This document shows, one piece after another, positions 46,806 through 58,555 of a stretch of DNA of 64,000 bases. The stretch is taken from assembly GCA_963853835.1 (NCBI GenBank), contig OY970824.1, positions 66,358,884 to 66,422,883 of the forward strand. Direction: 5' to 3'. Under the pieces are notes generated by a model. The model had not been told where the DNA came from. It did no database searches and saw nothing but the letters and a program-made list of their open reading frames with translations. The DNA comes from Calendula officinalis. Taxonomy: Eukaryota > Streptophyta > Magnoliopsida > Asterales > Asteraceae. Position 1 is the stretch's first letter. Every line of letters starts with the position of its first letter. The position numbers and the translations under genes were made by a program.

Positions 46806-47043
46806 ATCTAACACTATTTGAATAAAATGTGTTATTAGATTATAAGCTATTTTTAGTATATGCTGTTCAGTTTTTAACTCGTTTGACATCCGTTTTAAGG
46901 TTTATATAAAAACCTTAATCAACTTATTTTTAAGATAAATGAGCCAAAATAACCCCGTAAGACTAGATAACTATTCTTGTTAGTGCTTCATACATGTGAT
47001 AACTAGAAAAAAGTTGTAGTGATGTCTCGTGTTAAAACTATGC

Positions 47044-49510
47044 CTAACCACACTTGCTAAGGCAACCGACTCCCTCCTCCAGATAATCTTGACTGCTAAT
47101 CCAAAATTCAGGTGCATCCTGCAAAAAAAATTAATTGGTATTTAATAAACTAAGTTCATCAAAGATTTAAAGTTTAAACTAGCACCAATAAACTATGTTT
47201 TGCATGATTGCATCATCCATCAACTGTACTTAAATCATCCGTTCTTAATTAACATTGAAAAAAGAAACAACAATTTTTAAAGGGAAAATCACCCAAAAAA
47301 TTTCCTCAGTCCTTCCCCCACATAATTTTTTTTTAACTATCTAGAGAGAAAACAAGCAAATATTATAGTGTGAATTTTTCCTAGAGAATTGGGTTGAATG
47401 GAAAGAGAAAAAGACCTTCATGATTCCTGCAAGTACAGCACCCCCAAGGTACACCATATGCTTCCTTCATGGAGGATCCTCAATACGCAACCGCAATTTC
47501 TACATTGCAAAAAAATAAAATTATATCTTTAATTTTCTTTAATGAACCAACTGATTATGAATAAATATCATAATAATACATGCATGATTACATTTTCTTT
47601 AATTTTAGAATTATATCTTGGTGATATAAATTCAGGTATTACCTTCAATCCGACTTTGTTGCCCTTTAGAACAACAAGATAACGATCCAATATTTCTTTC
47701 TCTAGCCTGTACATAAAATACAGTATAATTCTTCATGAGGATGGTGGTTTCAAGGCCTAGTTGATACTCCCTTTTATAATCATAACTGTAACAGACAAAG
47801 AATAATCAACGTTTCACATTAGACTTGTGCACTTTCCAATAACCGAACAGAACCGCTCAGGACCGGACCGGTTTTTTTCAACTTTTTTCGTCTTTTTCCG
47901 GTTTTGGACCGAGAACCGATTTTGCATGAAAATTAGATACGAGAACCAGACCGATATAGCACGGTTTGGTTCGTCGGTTCAACGGTTCTAGCCGGTTCTT
48001 GGTCCGGTTTGCACATGTCTATTTCACATTAAAAGTTCATAATAACTAATAAGAGTCATGTTTTCATGTATGTACCCAATGTAGCAGAGTTTTTCTTTGA
48101 TATCTCTAACCGTCTCGAAATCAGCACTCTTATTCATTGCATAACTTCATAAATGATAATAATTAATTTTCAAATCTCAGTAAATATAACACCTTTTGGA
48201 ATAATTAATATATTGAAACTCACCCTCTTCTAAGAAGTAAATCAACAAGATATGATGTTATGTGGCGTCCAGCAGCATTCATACGTTTTGTGAGATGAGG
48301 AAATGAGTAGCTAATCAACAAAATCATGACTTTCATGTAACACATAATATATTGAGTGCTTGTAATGTAGGAATCACTGAACATTTATATTTATTTTACT
48401 ACTTACCACATGACTAACACCATCAATGATTAATCCAGTAAGTAAACCTGTTTTTTCATCATATTACGATTAGGTTAATAATATATATAAACATTAAAGA
48501 AACTTGTTGCTTTAAACATGAGTCTCGTGAAGACAAAACAAGGATTAACAAACTGTTAATGAAGAATGTAGTTCAAGAAAGATCCATTTTATATCATTTA
48601 GAGTAAGCATAATATACAAGTCTTATAACCTTTACCCTATAAGCACCTTGAGCATACAATGTCAAAACAGCTTGTATCTGGATGAATACACCAGCAAAAT
48701 TGTACTTTTCAAACATAGTCTCAACCCAAAAATAAGGTAAGTTAGTTTGCATACCACATTTGAGAACTGTAAATTAAAAGCTGTTTTAACAAGTATATTA
48801 TTTGTGCAGACCATCTTTTCCCTGTTTGTTGAAGGATTTAGAGGCAGATCTGTGAGCAAAAAGTTACATTCTGATGGATCCACCTGGCAAAAGGAAATAT
48901 GAATGACCTTTTCTATTACAACAGGAAACATGTAATGAGATGGTAAAAAATGAAATTCTCAGATAACAAATCAAAAGGAAGCAGGATTCAGGGAGTCACT
49001 TTGAGTTCATTATAGAACACGTGATCCCAAACATGACCCATATCATTCCACTTTTGCACAATGCCATTGTTTACAGGATAAGATATATCTAGTTGATGCC
49101 TCAAGTTCAAACAGGTTTCTCCAACAACAATATCCTGTATGAATTCCATAATTTAAGATCAGTTAATATGCTGAAAAACAGTATAACAAGGAGCTGACAC
49201 AGACAGTCTGACACTTATATATTCATTATAGGTTTATACGGTCAATAAGGAGTCCTTATCACCTCAAGAAACATAAATATTGAAAGTTCAGTAACTGATT
49301 TGCAGCTCTGAATTTAACCGAATAATGAAGAAGTTTCATGATAACAGGAACCTGATCACACAAGTACTCGTGGGGGAAAATGGAAAAGTATATTCACCTT
49401 CAACTCTTGTTCCATGAGAGTTTCTTCATATCTCAACATCGGTCTACCAACCACACAAGGAAATACCGACGTCTGAAAATTCTCTCCGGCAAAACCACAT
49501 TCTTGACATA
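47044..49510 (-). pseudogene. actin-related protein 2 (ARP2) pseudogene, introns retained
   Basis: Degraded copy of ARP2, a subunit of the ARP2/3 actin-nucleating complex. Exon remnants on the minus strand: 49510-49398 (CGFAGENF, FPCVVGRPMLRYEETLMEQ), 49134-49000 (DIVVGETCLNLRHQLDISYP, GHVWDHVFYNELK), 48883-48780 (VDPSECNFLLTDLPLNPS), 48725-48647 (ETMFEKYNFAGVFIQIQAV), 48447-48407, 48310-48224 (FPHLTKRMNAAGRHITSYL), 48144-48076, 47785-47643, 47499-47416 (IEDPP, stop, RKHMVYLGGAVLAGIM) and 47118-47044 (DAPEFWISSQDYLEEGVG). Defects: first exon absent, a 2-nt insertion before CGFAG, SGD lost after GLIID, about 70 codons missing after KNYT, TGA at 47467-47469 and TAG two codons before the normal end. 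Because introns remain, it arose by DNA duplication or in-place decay, not retroposition. Confidence 0.92.
47820..48021. mobile_element. hAT-like MITE in an ARP2 pseudogene intron
   Basis: 202 bp with inverted ends TAGACTTGTGCA / TGCACATGTCTA and an 8-bp duplication TTTCACAT at 47812-47819 and 48022-48029. The interior is built from AACCGG/CCGGTT words. The 8-bp duplication and short inverted ends fit hAT elements. Confidence 0.8.
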
Positions 49511-49639
49511 CTGCATTCATATTCGGCAATCAAAAAATAATTAATATCTAGCAATTTGCTTGCAATCAATTACCATACTACCCATCATGTGGTGTGCACA
49601 TGGGTGATTTAACATAGTTTTTAGACGGACGTTTGCTTC
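49511..49639. other. spacer, nothing recognised
   Basis: Short AT-rich segment upstream of the first surviving ARP2 exon remnant. The expected first ARP2 exon (MD...CDNGTG) was not found here. Confidence 0.5.
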
Positions 49640-49752
49640 AGGACTACAGGTGCAACAAAATGGCAACACCAGGGACTCCCAGTCTACTTAATGAAGTTAA
49701 GGGACTGTGGCTGCAATAAGTGGTAAACCACAGGGACCTTAGATGTAATTCG
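49640..49752. mobile_element. 5'-truncated MULE-type MITE
   Basis: The right part of an element related to the one at 50253: both contain GCAATAAGTGGTAAACCACA-like sequence followed by GGGACCTT and an end of the form GTAATT(C/T)(G/A)CTC. No matching left end was found. Confidence 0.5.
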
Positions 49753-50250
49753 CTCTTGATTTTTCTTCTTCTCTCTCTTTAATTCATGTTCTTCCGTCAC
49801 ATTTAGACTCACCACCCACCTCTATGTCATTGAATTCAAACATCAATCAATAACCATTATCGCCGCGTCACCAAATCCCCTGAAAATTCGATCCATCACC
49901 AACCCTTGCCTCCGGTTTCCTTCTCCAGTTGTTCCAAGCCGATGACGTTCTATAGACCAAAATTGAATCAGACAATTGATGCACGTCACCAGAGGATTTG
50001 GTGGTTTGCACACACGCTGATTCAGACAATTGATGCACGTCGCCAGAGGAGTTGGTGTTTTGCACACTCAGTTCGATAGAACGTCATCGACGACGGAACA
50101 ACTGGAGAAGGCAACCGAAGGTAGGGGTTGATTACGCGACGTTAATGATTATTGATTGAGGCTTGAATTCAAAGAGATAGATGCGAGTGGTGAGTCTTAA
50201 TGTGGCGGAAGAATATGAATTAAAGAGAGAAAAGAAAAAAAATCAATTAA
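49753..50250. repeat. long imperfect inverted repeat (fold-back)
   Basis: The left arm, about 49755-49950, pairs with the right arm, about 50065-50250. Matching landmarks read inwards from both sides: CTCTTTAATTCATRTTCTTC, AGACTCACCAC, TTGAATTCAA, CTTCTCCAGTTGTTCC and GATGACGTTCTAT. The loop contains two direct copies of a unit of about 50 bp (GATTCAGACAATTGATGCAC). The transcript would form a hairpin of nearly 200 bp. Open frames here follow the repeat and have no recognisable protein. Confidence 0.8.
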
Positions 50251-50252
50251 TA

Positions 50253-50491
50253 GAGTAAATTTCACAGATGGTCCTTGTGGTTTATCACTTATTACATTCA
50301 CGATCTCTTATCTTCGCTTTATTACAAAAGACCAAAAAAGTATTTTCGTCATTTAGAAAAAGTTAAGGGCAACATGGACCATAGGTGTAACAAATTGTAT
50401 ACACCAGGGACGTCTGGTGTAATAAACGGAGTTTAGGGACTATGGCTGTAATAAGTGGTAAACCACAGGGACCTTCCGTGTAATTTACTCA
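50253..50491. mobile_element. MULE-derived MITE
   Basis: 239 bp, with inverted ends GAGTAAATTTCACAGATGGTCC and, read inverted, GAGTAAATTACACGGAAGGTCC. The same terminal consensus (GATGGTCC) occurs in the autonomous-type element at 32798. No clear 9-bp duplication. Confidence 0.7.
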
Positions 50492-50782
50492 AATCAAACG
50501 GGTTTGAGTGGATTGGTCTTAATTCAAACTCTTTAATAAATTTTGAAAGATTATCCAAGCTTGTTCCGTAAAGGATTTTGAAAATCAAACTCATATCCTT
50601 AACCACCAAATTAACAGATATCCGACCGATCCATATACTGACCCGATATAATAAAATTAATTTTCATCTAGGAATCATATGTAGAAACAAGTAGTAGAAT
50701 ATATATCATTTCTCATATTTTTATATATTGGTCCAATTAGGTCACTAAAAGATAGTAAGCCCAAATGCTTAGTTGTTAAATA

Positions 50783-51292
50783 TAGGGATGAAATCGGGTC
50801 CGGAACCGACCCGGATGGACCCGGATCCGAAATACCCGAGACCCGATTTAGGAGGATTAGTAGACCCGAGAACCGAACCGTTTTACATAATACGGTTCCG
50901 GTTCGGTTCCGGGTTCGGTTCGGGTAAATCGGGTATATACCCGATTGGAACCGAAGTAGTTTTTGTAGTGGTTTTTTGGTGTTTTTATCATGTTCATTAG
51001 TTTATACATGTAATATTATAATGATTTACAAATAACAATTGTTTAATTAATATGAACCAAATACTATTAATAGTATTATACCACGATAAATTCCAAATAC
51101 ATAGTTAATTAATTTCGGTTCCGGGTCTTAGACCCGATTTGTTCCATACCCAATGTACCCGGACCCGAAATACCCGATACCCGATTTCTCGAAAATCTGG
51201 GACCCGATACCCGAACCGATTTTTAGTAATCCGGTTCCAAACGGTTCCGGTTCGGTACGGGTACGGTTCTGGGTTTTCGGTTCTATGTCCCA
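50783..51292. mobile_element. candidate hAT-like element with ACCCGA-rich interior
   Basis: The left end TAGGGATGAAATCGGGT and right end, read inverted, TGGGACATAGAACC are loosely inverted. Flanks TTAAATA and TTAAATT resemble a target duplication. Both halves are packed with ACCCGA/TCGGGT and GGTTCCGG words arranged as inverted copies (50795-50950 against 51115-51285). Confidence 0.5.
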
Positions 51293-52059
51293 TTAAATTG
51301 AGTTGATTTCTACGCACACATAAGTGAAATATTTGTTAACTTGCTAAATTTGCGTTGTTAATTCATTAAAAATTAGCTGGTAAACAGGACCACATTTTTT
51401 TTAGCCCCGTACATCAAATTCATTGATCCGTCACTATATAGCATAATAGCAATGCCTTGTTTTCAACTTTTCAATGGAAAATCCCTTTGAGTTTTGAACT
51501 TTCCCTATAGAATAGTAAGCATTCAGTTTATGAATATAACTTTTTTTGGGTATTCTTGTTATAAGGGTTTCATTAGGATGACCGAACTTTGCTCGTGATG
51601 TATACCATCTAATTATTGTCATAACCATTTCCAAACCTTTGATTTAAAAAAATTTAGTCAACAAAACTTAACAATATTCGAATTTATAAACCACTAGATT
51701 TCAAACCTTATTCATCATACACAGGTCAATTGAATTTGTTTGTTAACTTATTTTGTCGGGCATAAGGTCTTAAAAGCCATGCATATTGTCAATAGGAAGA
51801 TTCAAACGACACTTACAATTTTCAATCTTTGACAACAACACTTTCACATTGATTTTCTTATTTAATATCGTATTTTGTAATTAAACTTATTTTTTAAAAT
51901 TAAAGTGGCCATTTTATCTCTCTAAGACAATTACGTAGTAATGGTTTGCTCACCAGCGCACCTCAATTTTCTCTCTACAGACTAAATGCTTGACCAAACC
52001 AATATAGTGGTGACCAAACTCATACCATTTTACCATCAACACATAAGGTAAAACACCTT
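51293..52059. other. intergenic region with a SINE fragment
   Basis: AT-rich, no gene recognised. About 51548-51640 matches, on the minus strand, the 3' half of the SINE family found in SKL1 (CATCACGAGCAAAGTTCGGT, then AACCCTTATAAC). Confidence 0.5.
51548..51640 (-). mobile_element. SINE fragment, copy D
   Basis: 3' part only; it shares GCTCGTGATG...AATTATTGTCATAACCATTTCC with the copy at 28997 and lacks the A- and B-box head. Confidence 0.6.
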
Positions 52060-52867
52060 TTTTTTAACGGCAAGATTTATATAAAACTAGCAAAATGCTA
52101 GAAAATTACAAAGGGTTACAAAGCCAATCAATCCAACTAGTGATTTTCCTACCTCTATATTTTAACCAAGAAAAGGAAAATAAGGGAATTAAGTCAAACA
52201 AATCACATTTTCTCATTGGATGAGAAGAAAACGTGATACTATTACGGTATTTTTAAAGCACCCAAAACATAGATGCTACGATAACATATAGACGATTCTT
52301 GTTGTTGAAGGAACTCAGGCTATTATCAAACCAAGTGAGCCAATCATGATAGGAAGAAAGATTAGGAACAGAGATATTACACCAAGTCCGAATCAGATTC
52401 CAAACGGTTGAAGCAACGTTACAAGTGAAGAAAATATGATCATCTGACTCAACATGGATATTACAAATCGGACACATTATAGAGTCAATTTCTAAACCAC
52501 GCTTAGAAAGGTTTAAACGATGAGGAAGCCTATCTAGGCGTAATCTCCAAATGAAAATATCCACCTTTCTTGGAAGGTTGTTGTTCCATGTTGTGGTTGT
52601 ATTTATTAAAGGAAGAATACCATTATCAATATATTTTCTCAGTATTAGATGCAGAGAAAGTTTCATCGTCACCTAGATTCCATATACATGAATCAGGAGC
52701 ATAAGATAAATTAGTATTATGAACCTCATTTAATAAAATGTGAAACATGTCCTCAACACGTCCAAATGTTACTGGTCGGCGTCATTGCCAATTCCAATTA
52801 CCTGATATGAGCGGAACATTTATAGTACAATAATTTGGCTTACTGAACACAAGAAAAGTAGGCCTAA
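52060..52867 (-). mobile_element. 5'-truncated LINE
   Basis: Minus-strand fragment with an A tail (the T run at 52058-52065) and an 11-bp duplication TAAAACACCTT at 52049-52059 and 52868-52878. These are the signs of target-primed reverse transcription. Only the last part of ORF2 is present. Confidence 0.85.
52253..52860 (-). pseudogene. LINE ORF2 fragment with zinc-binding RVT domain
   Basis: The upstream part (frame ending near 52680) reads PTFLVFSKPNYC, SGNWNWQ, a TGA stop, then RRPVTFGRVEDMFHILL and SCIWNLGDDETFS. After a frameshift the frame at 52672-52253 reads RKYIDNGILP, KVDIFIWRLRLDRLPHRLNL and the zinc-binding CPICNIHVESDDHIFFTC, typical of the zf-RVT domain at the C-terminus of plant LINE reverse transcriptases. 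It lacks the endonuclease and the polymerase active site, and is non-functional. Confidence 0.88.
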
Positions 52868-52878
52868 TAAAACACCTT

Positions 52879-53353
52879 ATGCATAAACACAAGAAAAGGG
52901 ATAAAAAAGGATCAGTTCTCTCACAATAATTTGGCCTATTGAACGATCAAACAAATCCTGAATCACATGGAAGACACGTTGTGGAGGGCTCGTGTAACAA
53001 GGGGACATGTCGGAGGTGGTGCGATGGATGGGGGACGGACGCAGTGCCGCCCCATTACGACCTGTCTAAGGGGCAAAAATATTAGTAATCTTTGAAAACA
53101 TGGTAAAAAGTTGTTAAGAGTTCCAGATATGATATTATGATGTCACTATTTCAAAATTGTACATAGTTATTATGAAAGTTACTTGTGCAAGAGAGAATTG
53201 ATTAAAATAGACTCTTGATGGCATGATGTCGCGTTTGAATAGATGCAATGTATAGTACGCTCCGATAGAATAAGGACCACCCGTGACTCTCATTATTTCA
53301 TACCAAAGTCATCATGAATGAGGAATAAATTAATTTTCGGACGATATGAAATA
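52879..53353. other. intergenic, nothing recognised
   Basis: No coding, RNA or repeat structure that I can support, apart from the Copia 2 target duplication at its right end. Confidence 0.5.
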
Positions 53354-53358
53354 AAATG

Positions 53359-53631
53359 TAATGGCATACACCAAGTCAATGCTAGTCAAACAACAACTCA
53401 ATATCAAGACCACTTCAAATACTTCAGGAGGACCCTAACTTAATTAAACTAACCCAAGCTGTTACATAGAGTTAGTTAGTCAGTTACAAGTAGTTAGAGT
53501 TTACTTTCTCTTCTCTGTTTGTATATAATCACTTTTGCTTCTTCATTTGTAAGTAACAAGTTATTTCACACAGTTGAATAAGATTGACTGTTTCTCAAAT
53601 CTCTCTCTCTCTCAATTCATCTTTACTCTTA
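53359..53631 (+). repeat. 5' LTR, Copia 2
   Basis: 273 bp, TA...TA; contains TATATAATCACTT and a CT repeat near the 3' end. Confidence 0.93.
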
Positions 53632-53742
53632 TGGTATCAGAGCAATTCTCCATATCAATGGAGCTCGATTTGTGACCTAATCATCTTCAATCTTCCGCAC
53701 CTTATATAAATAATCCTTGAATCAAAATAACACTCACTCAAG

Positions 53743-56700
53743 ATGAGTCCAACAGATCCGATTACCAATCAATCTCAAACACCGACAGAAGAAAATGATC
53801 TCAATTCTTCAAATCATCCTCTCTACCTTCATCAAAATGATCATCCAGGTCTAATTCTAATCTCTAAGAAGCTTATTGGCTCAGACAACTATGGTGTTTG
53901 GAAGCGATCAATGCTAATTGCCCTAAATGCTAAGAACAAAATGAAAATTGTAACTGGAGAACTGAAGAAATCCGATACAGATCCAAGAATTAGGGCACTT
54001 TGGGAACGAAACAATGATATGATTATCTCATGGATTCTAAACACGATCTCTGACCAGATAAGTAATTCTCTCAGCTTCATAAACAATGCTTCTGACTTAT
54101 GGAATGAACTCCATGAACACTATTCACAACTTGATGGACATAGGATATATCAAATTGCAAATGACATTGTGCAATTGAAACAGAGCAATTGTACGATTGA
54201 AATCTACTATCACAAATTAAAAGGACTTTGGGATGAAAATGATGCTCTGGAAGCACCTTACCAGTGTATCTGTCCATGTTCTTGCAACAATGGTAGGGTA
54301 AATGAAGAAAGAGATCAGAGGAAACGACTAATTCAATTTCTAATGGGGCTTGATGAATGCTATTCCAATATTAGAGGTCAAATACTGCTAATGCAGCCCT
54401 TACCTACTGCTGCAAAAGCATATAGCATGGTCAAGCAAGAAGAAAAGCAGAGAGAAGGTTTATTACCAAAACCTTCCACTATTGCAGCCTTATCTGTTCA
54501 CTCTTCCCAAAACAGGCCTTACTACAACAACAATACAAAATACACCAAATATTCCACACAAGGAGAATCTTCTGTCAAACGAAGTAACTTCAAGAAAGGC
54601 ATATACTGTGATAACTGCCAAAGGGAGGGTCACACAAAGGAGGAATGCTATAAGCTTGTTGGTTATCCATCTGGACATCCACTACATGACAAATACAAGC
54701 CACCTAATAAATCCATATCTCAAGAGCTCAACTCTCATAAAACAGTCAATATGGTAACTGCCAATCCTGACACATCATCTGCATACAATGCATATATCTA
54801 TATGAATGCAAGAATGGATCACCTACAAAATCAACTAAACCAAGTCCTCCTAATGATGCAGAATGGGAAAGATAAACAGGAAGGAAAATTTACACCCATT
54901 ACTCCTCATATTACTGCATCAACTTACAGCTTAATTGCATCTATAGTTTCTAATCTTAAGAATGCTTGGGTGGTAGACAGTGGTGCAACTGATCACATTT
55001 CAAACTCCTTATCTCTCATGCATGATATACACCCCTGCACATTACCAATCTATGTTTCCCTTCCAAATGGTTTTCTCAAACTCAAGTCACTCAATGTGGT
55101 TCAGTTACCATAAACTCTCACATAACTCTTCATGATGTACTTTATATTCCATCCTTCTCTTACAATCTTTTATCTGTCAGCAAATTAGGTAGCCGATTAC
55201 CTGTATTTGTCTTATTTACACCTCTCTCATGTTATTTCCAGGACCATCACAAGAGGATTGCTCATGGCACCCTCTATAATGGTCTTTACATACTTGAAAG
55301 AGGAAAACCTTCCAAAACAGCTCAAGTTCACTCTGCAACTTCACACATCAACAACTCAAATCTGTGGCACTCAAGGCTTGGCCATTCATCATTTCATGCT
55401 TTAAAACAAATAAAATGTATTTCTAATTCTTTGTCTTGCAATAACTCACTTAGTGAATGTGCAATCTGTCCATTATCAAAACAACATGCCTTACCCTTTC
55501 CAAGCAGTAATTCACATGCTAAATCACTGTTTGAACTTGTCCACATTGACATATGGGGCCCATATAAACATCCTACCATTAATAACTGTCAATATTTCTT
55601 AACTTTGGTAGATGATTATTCTAGAGCCACATGGGTCTATCTCATACCCAGTAAACATCATGCCACTTCCCATATCAAAACATTCCATTCTTATGTTCTC
55701 AATCATTTCAAAACATCCATTAAAACCATCCGCAGTGACAATGGTGGTGAGTTCCTTAACTCATCTTTAACTGAATTCCTAAACATCAATGGCATCACTC
55801 ACCAAACAAGCTGCCCATACACACCCCAACAAAATGCAAGAGTTGAAAGAAAACATAAACAACTTCTTGAAGTTGCCAGAGCCCTTAAATTCCATGCCAA
55901 TTTACCTATAAAATTATGGGGACATTGCATTCTCACTGCAGCTTACATAATAAATAGACTACCATCAAAACCCATTTCTTTCAAAAGTCCCTATGAACTC
56001 CTATACAACTCACCCCCTGATCTAACCCATCTTAGAGTAATTGGTTGTCAAGCATTTGCCCACCAACATACAAATGACAAATTTGCCCCTAGAGCAATTC
56101 CATCCGTACTTCTTGGCTATCCTCTACACCAAAAAGGCAACCTACTCTACAATCTTGAAACCCACAAAACCTTTATCAGTCGACATGTCCACTTCAATGA
56201 AAGTGTCTTCCCTTTCCACTCTACTCCTACACCCCCCTACTCCAACAATGTCAAATCCCATCAATGACAATCTTCCAACTTTTCCTAGTCCGACATTCAA
56301 CACTGACCCAACTTCTATACCTCAAAATACACCTCATCTTCCTACTGATCCATCAATGTCATCTTCTCCCTCTTCTTCTCAACATCCAAACACTTCTCAG
56401 TCAAGTACTTCTTCTCCAAATCCTCAAGAAAATTATCATCCAAATACTTCTTCCTCATCCTCCCAAAATACATCTCACACTGATTCATCATCTCAAAATA
56501 CCCCCTTAATTCCAACAATTCCACCACCACCCCCACCACCACCACCCCCTCCTCGCAGAACTTCCCAAAGAACCTCCAAACCTCCTTTGAAATTTAAAGA
56601 CTATCAACACACTCTTCCTTCTAAATCTGTCAATTCTGCCTTCAAATTTCATCATTCTAGATACATCAACTACTCTGATATATCTTCCCCTACTTCCCGT

Positions 56701-58359
56701 CACCTCATCAACACTATAAACAGCATCATTGAACCACAGTCTTACACCCAAGCATCTAAAGATCAGAGATGGATAGATGCTATGCAAGCTGAAATCCAAG
56801 CTCTTGAGAAGAATAACACATGGACCCTTACACAATTACCAAAAGGTAAAACTCCTATTGGTTGCAAATGGGTTTTTAGAATAAAATGCCATGCAGATGG
56901 TAGGCTTGAAAGATGCAAAGCTAGACTAGTGGCAAAGGGGTATACTCAGAAAGAAGGTATTGACTACAAAGAGACTTTTGCCCCTGTAGCCAAAATGGTT
57001 ATTGTAAGAACTTTCTTAGCTACTGCAGTTCACCACAACTGGTCCATAGAACAATTGGATATTAATAATGCATTCCTTCATGGTGATTTACATGAAGATG
57101 TTTACATGACTATTCCACAAGGCTATAAACATTCATCTCCACCGAATACTGTTTGCAAACTCACAAAGTCTCTTTATGGTCTCAAACAGGCGAATAGACA
57201 GTGGTTTACCAAACTGACCACCTTCCTACTCACCCTCCAGTTTACACAAAGTTATGCAGACACTTCTTTATTCACCTTTTCAAAAGACAACATTTTTCTC
57301 TCTTTGGTGGTTTATGTTGATGACATTCTAATTGCTGGTAATAGTCAATCTATGATCACTTTTGTCAAATCTCAACTTCATCAACAATTCAGTATCAAAG
57401 ACTTGGGTCCTTTACACTACTATTTGGGCATTGAATTTCTTAGAAACAAGGATGGTATTACTATGTCTCAAAGGAAGTATGCCCTGGAACTCTTACAAAC
57501 TGCCGGCATACTTGATGAGAAACCCTCAAATACTCCTATTGACCCAAACATTCAACTAAATGACAGTGATGGAGACCCCTTACAAGACATTTCTCTATAC
57601 AGAACACTGGTGGGCAAACTAATATACCTCACAATCACAAGACCAGATCTGTCTTTTGCTGCACAATCTTTAAGTCAATACACCCATAACCCACGTACTA
57701 CACACCTTAAAGCTCTTTTAAAAGTCCTTAGATACATCAAATTATCTCCAGGACAAGGACTTTTCTTTCCCAAAAACAATACTCTCCAACTCACAGCCTA
57801 TTGTGACAGTGACTGGGCAAACTGTCCTATGTCTAGAAGATCTGTCACAGGATACTGTATTTTTCTTGGTTCTTGCTTAATTTCTTGGCAGTCCAAGAAA
57901 CAAGGTGTTGTTTCCAAATCTTCAACTGAGGCTGAGTACCGAGCTTTAGCTGATTGCACATGTGAGATTTCTTGGCTCAAATGCTTACTCAATGACCTAC
58001 ATGTTCCATCAACAGAAGCCACAACTATATTCTGTGACAATGAATCAGCTGTCCTCTTAGCATCCAATCCAGTTCAGCATGCACGTACTAAGCACAAAGA
58101 GATTGACTGCCATTTTGTTCGAGACAAAATCAAAGAGGGTCGTATTCTGCCCACTTTTATTCCCTCTCATGCCCAAACTGCTGATGTCTTAACTAAAGGT
58201 TTACACAAAACTCCTCACCACATTTGTATATCCAAGTTTGGCATATGTGATCCTTACACATTGCCAACTTGCACGGGGGTAATGGCATCCACCAAGTCAA
58301 TGCTAGTCAAACAACAACTCAATATCAAGACCACTTCAAATACTTCAGGAGGACCCTAA
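53743..58359 (+). pseudogene. Copia 2 gag-pol polyprotein with two frameshifts
   Basis: Gag-protease frame 53743-55113: the gag domain starts LISKKLIGSDNYGVWKRSML, with zinc knuckle CDNCQREGHTKEEC and protease VVDSGATDHIS. Near 55085-55100 the reading frame shifts; the sequence continues HDVLYIPSFSYNLLS and on through integrase (NLWHSRLGH, ECAICPLSKQ, LVHIDIWGPYKHP, TIRSDNGGEF, PYTPQQNARVERK) to about 56240. There it shifts back into the first frame, through a Pro/Ser-rich linker (a run of 12 prolines at about 56521-56556) into reverse transcriptase (VYVDDILIAG) and RNase H (KSSTEAEYRALAD, CDNESAVLL). The final stop at 58357-58359 lies about 80 bp inside the 3' LTR. Full-length polyprotein cannot be made without two frame corrections. 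Confidence 0.93.
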
Positions 58360-58550
58360 CTTAATTAAACTAACCCAAGCTGTTACATAGAGTTAGTTAG
58401 TCAGTTACAAGTAGTTAGAGTTTACTTTCTCTTCTCTGTTTGTATATAATCACTTTTGCTTCTTCATTTGTAAGTAACAAGTTATTTCACACAGTTGAAT
58501 AAGATTGACTTTTTCTCAAATCTCTCTCTCTCAATTCATCTTTACTCTTA
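58280..58550 (+). repeat. 3' LTR, Copia 2
   Basis: 271 bp copy of 53359-53631, followed by AAATG. Confidence 0.93.
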
Positions 58551-58555
58551 AAATG

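Larger units (their letters stand above)
53359..58550 (+). mobile_element. Ty1/Copia retrotransposon 2 with TA...TA LTR ends
   Basis: 5192 bp. The LTRs 53359-53631 and 58280-58550 begin TAATGGCAT and end TTACTCTTA. Target duplication AAATG at 53354-53358 and 58551-58555 fixes these boundaries. The primer site TGGTATCAGAGC starts at 53632, immediately at the LTR end, and a purine tract (CACGGGGG) precedes the 3' LTR. The ends are therefore TA...TA, not TG...CA. The two LTRs differ by eye at about four places (including CATACACC/CATCCACC and a CT dinucleotide). Confidence 0.95.
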
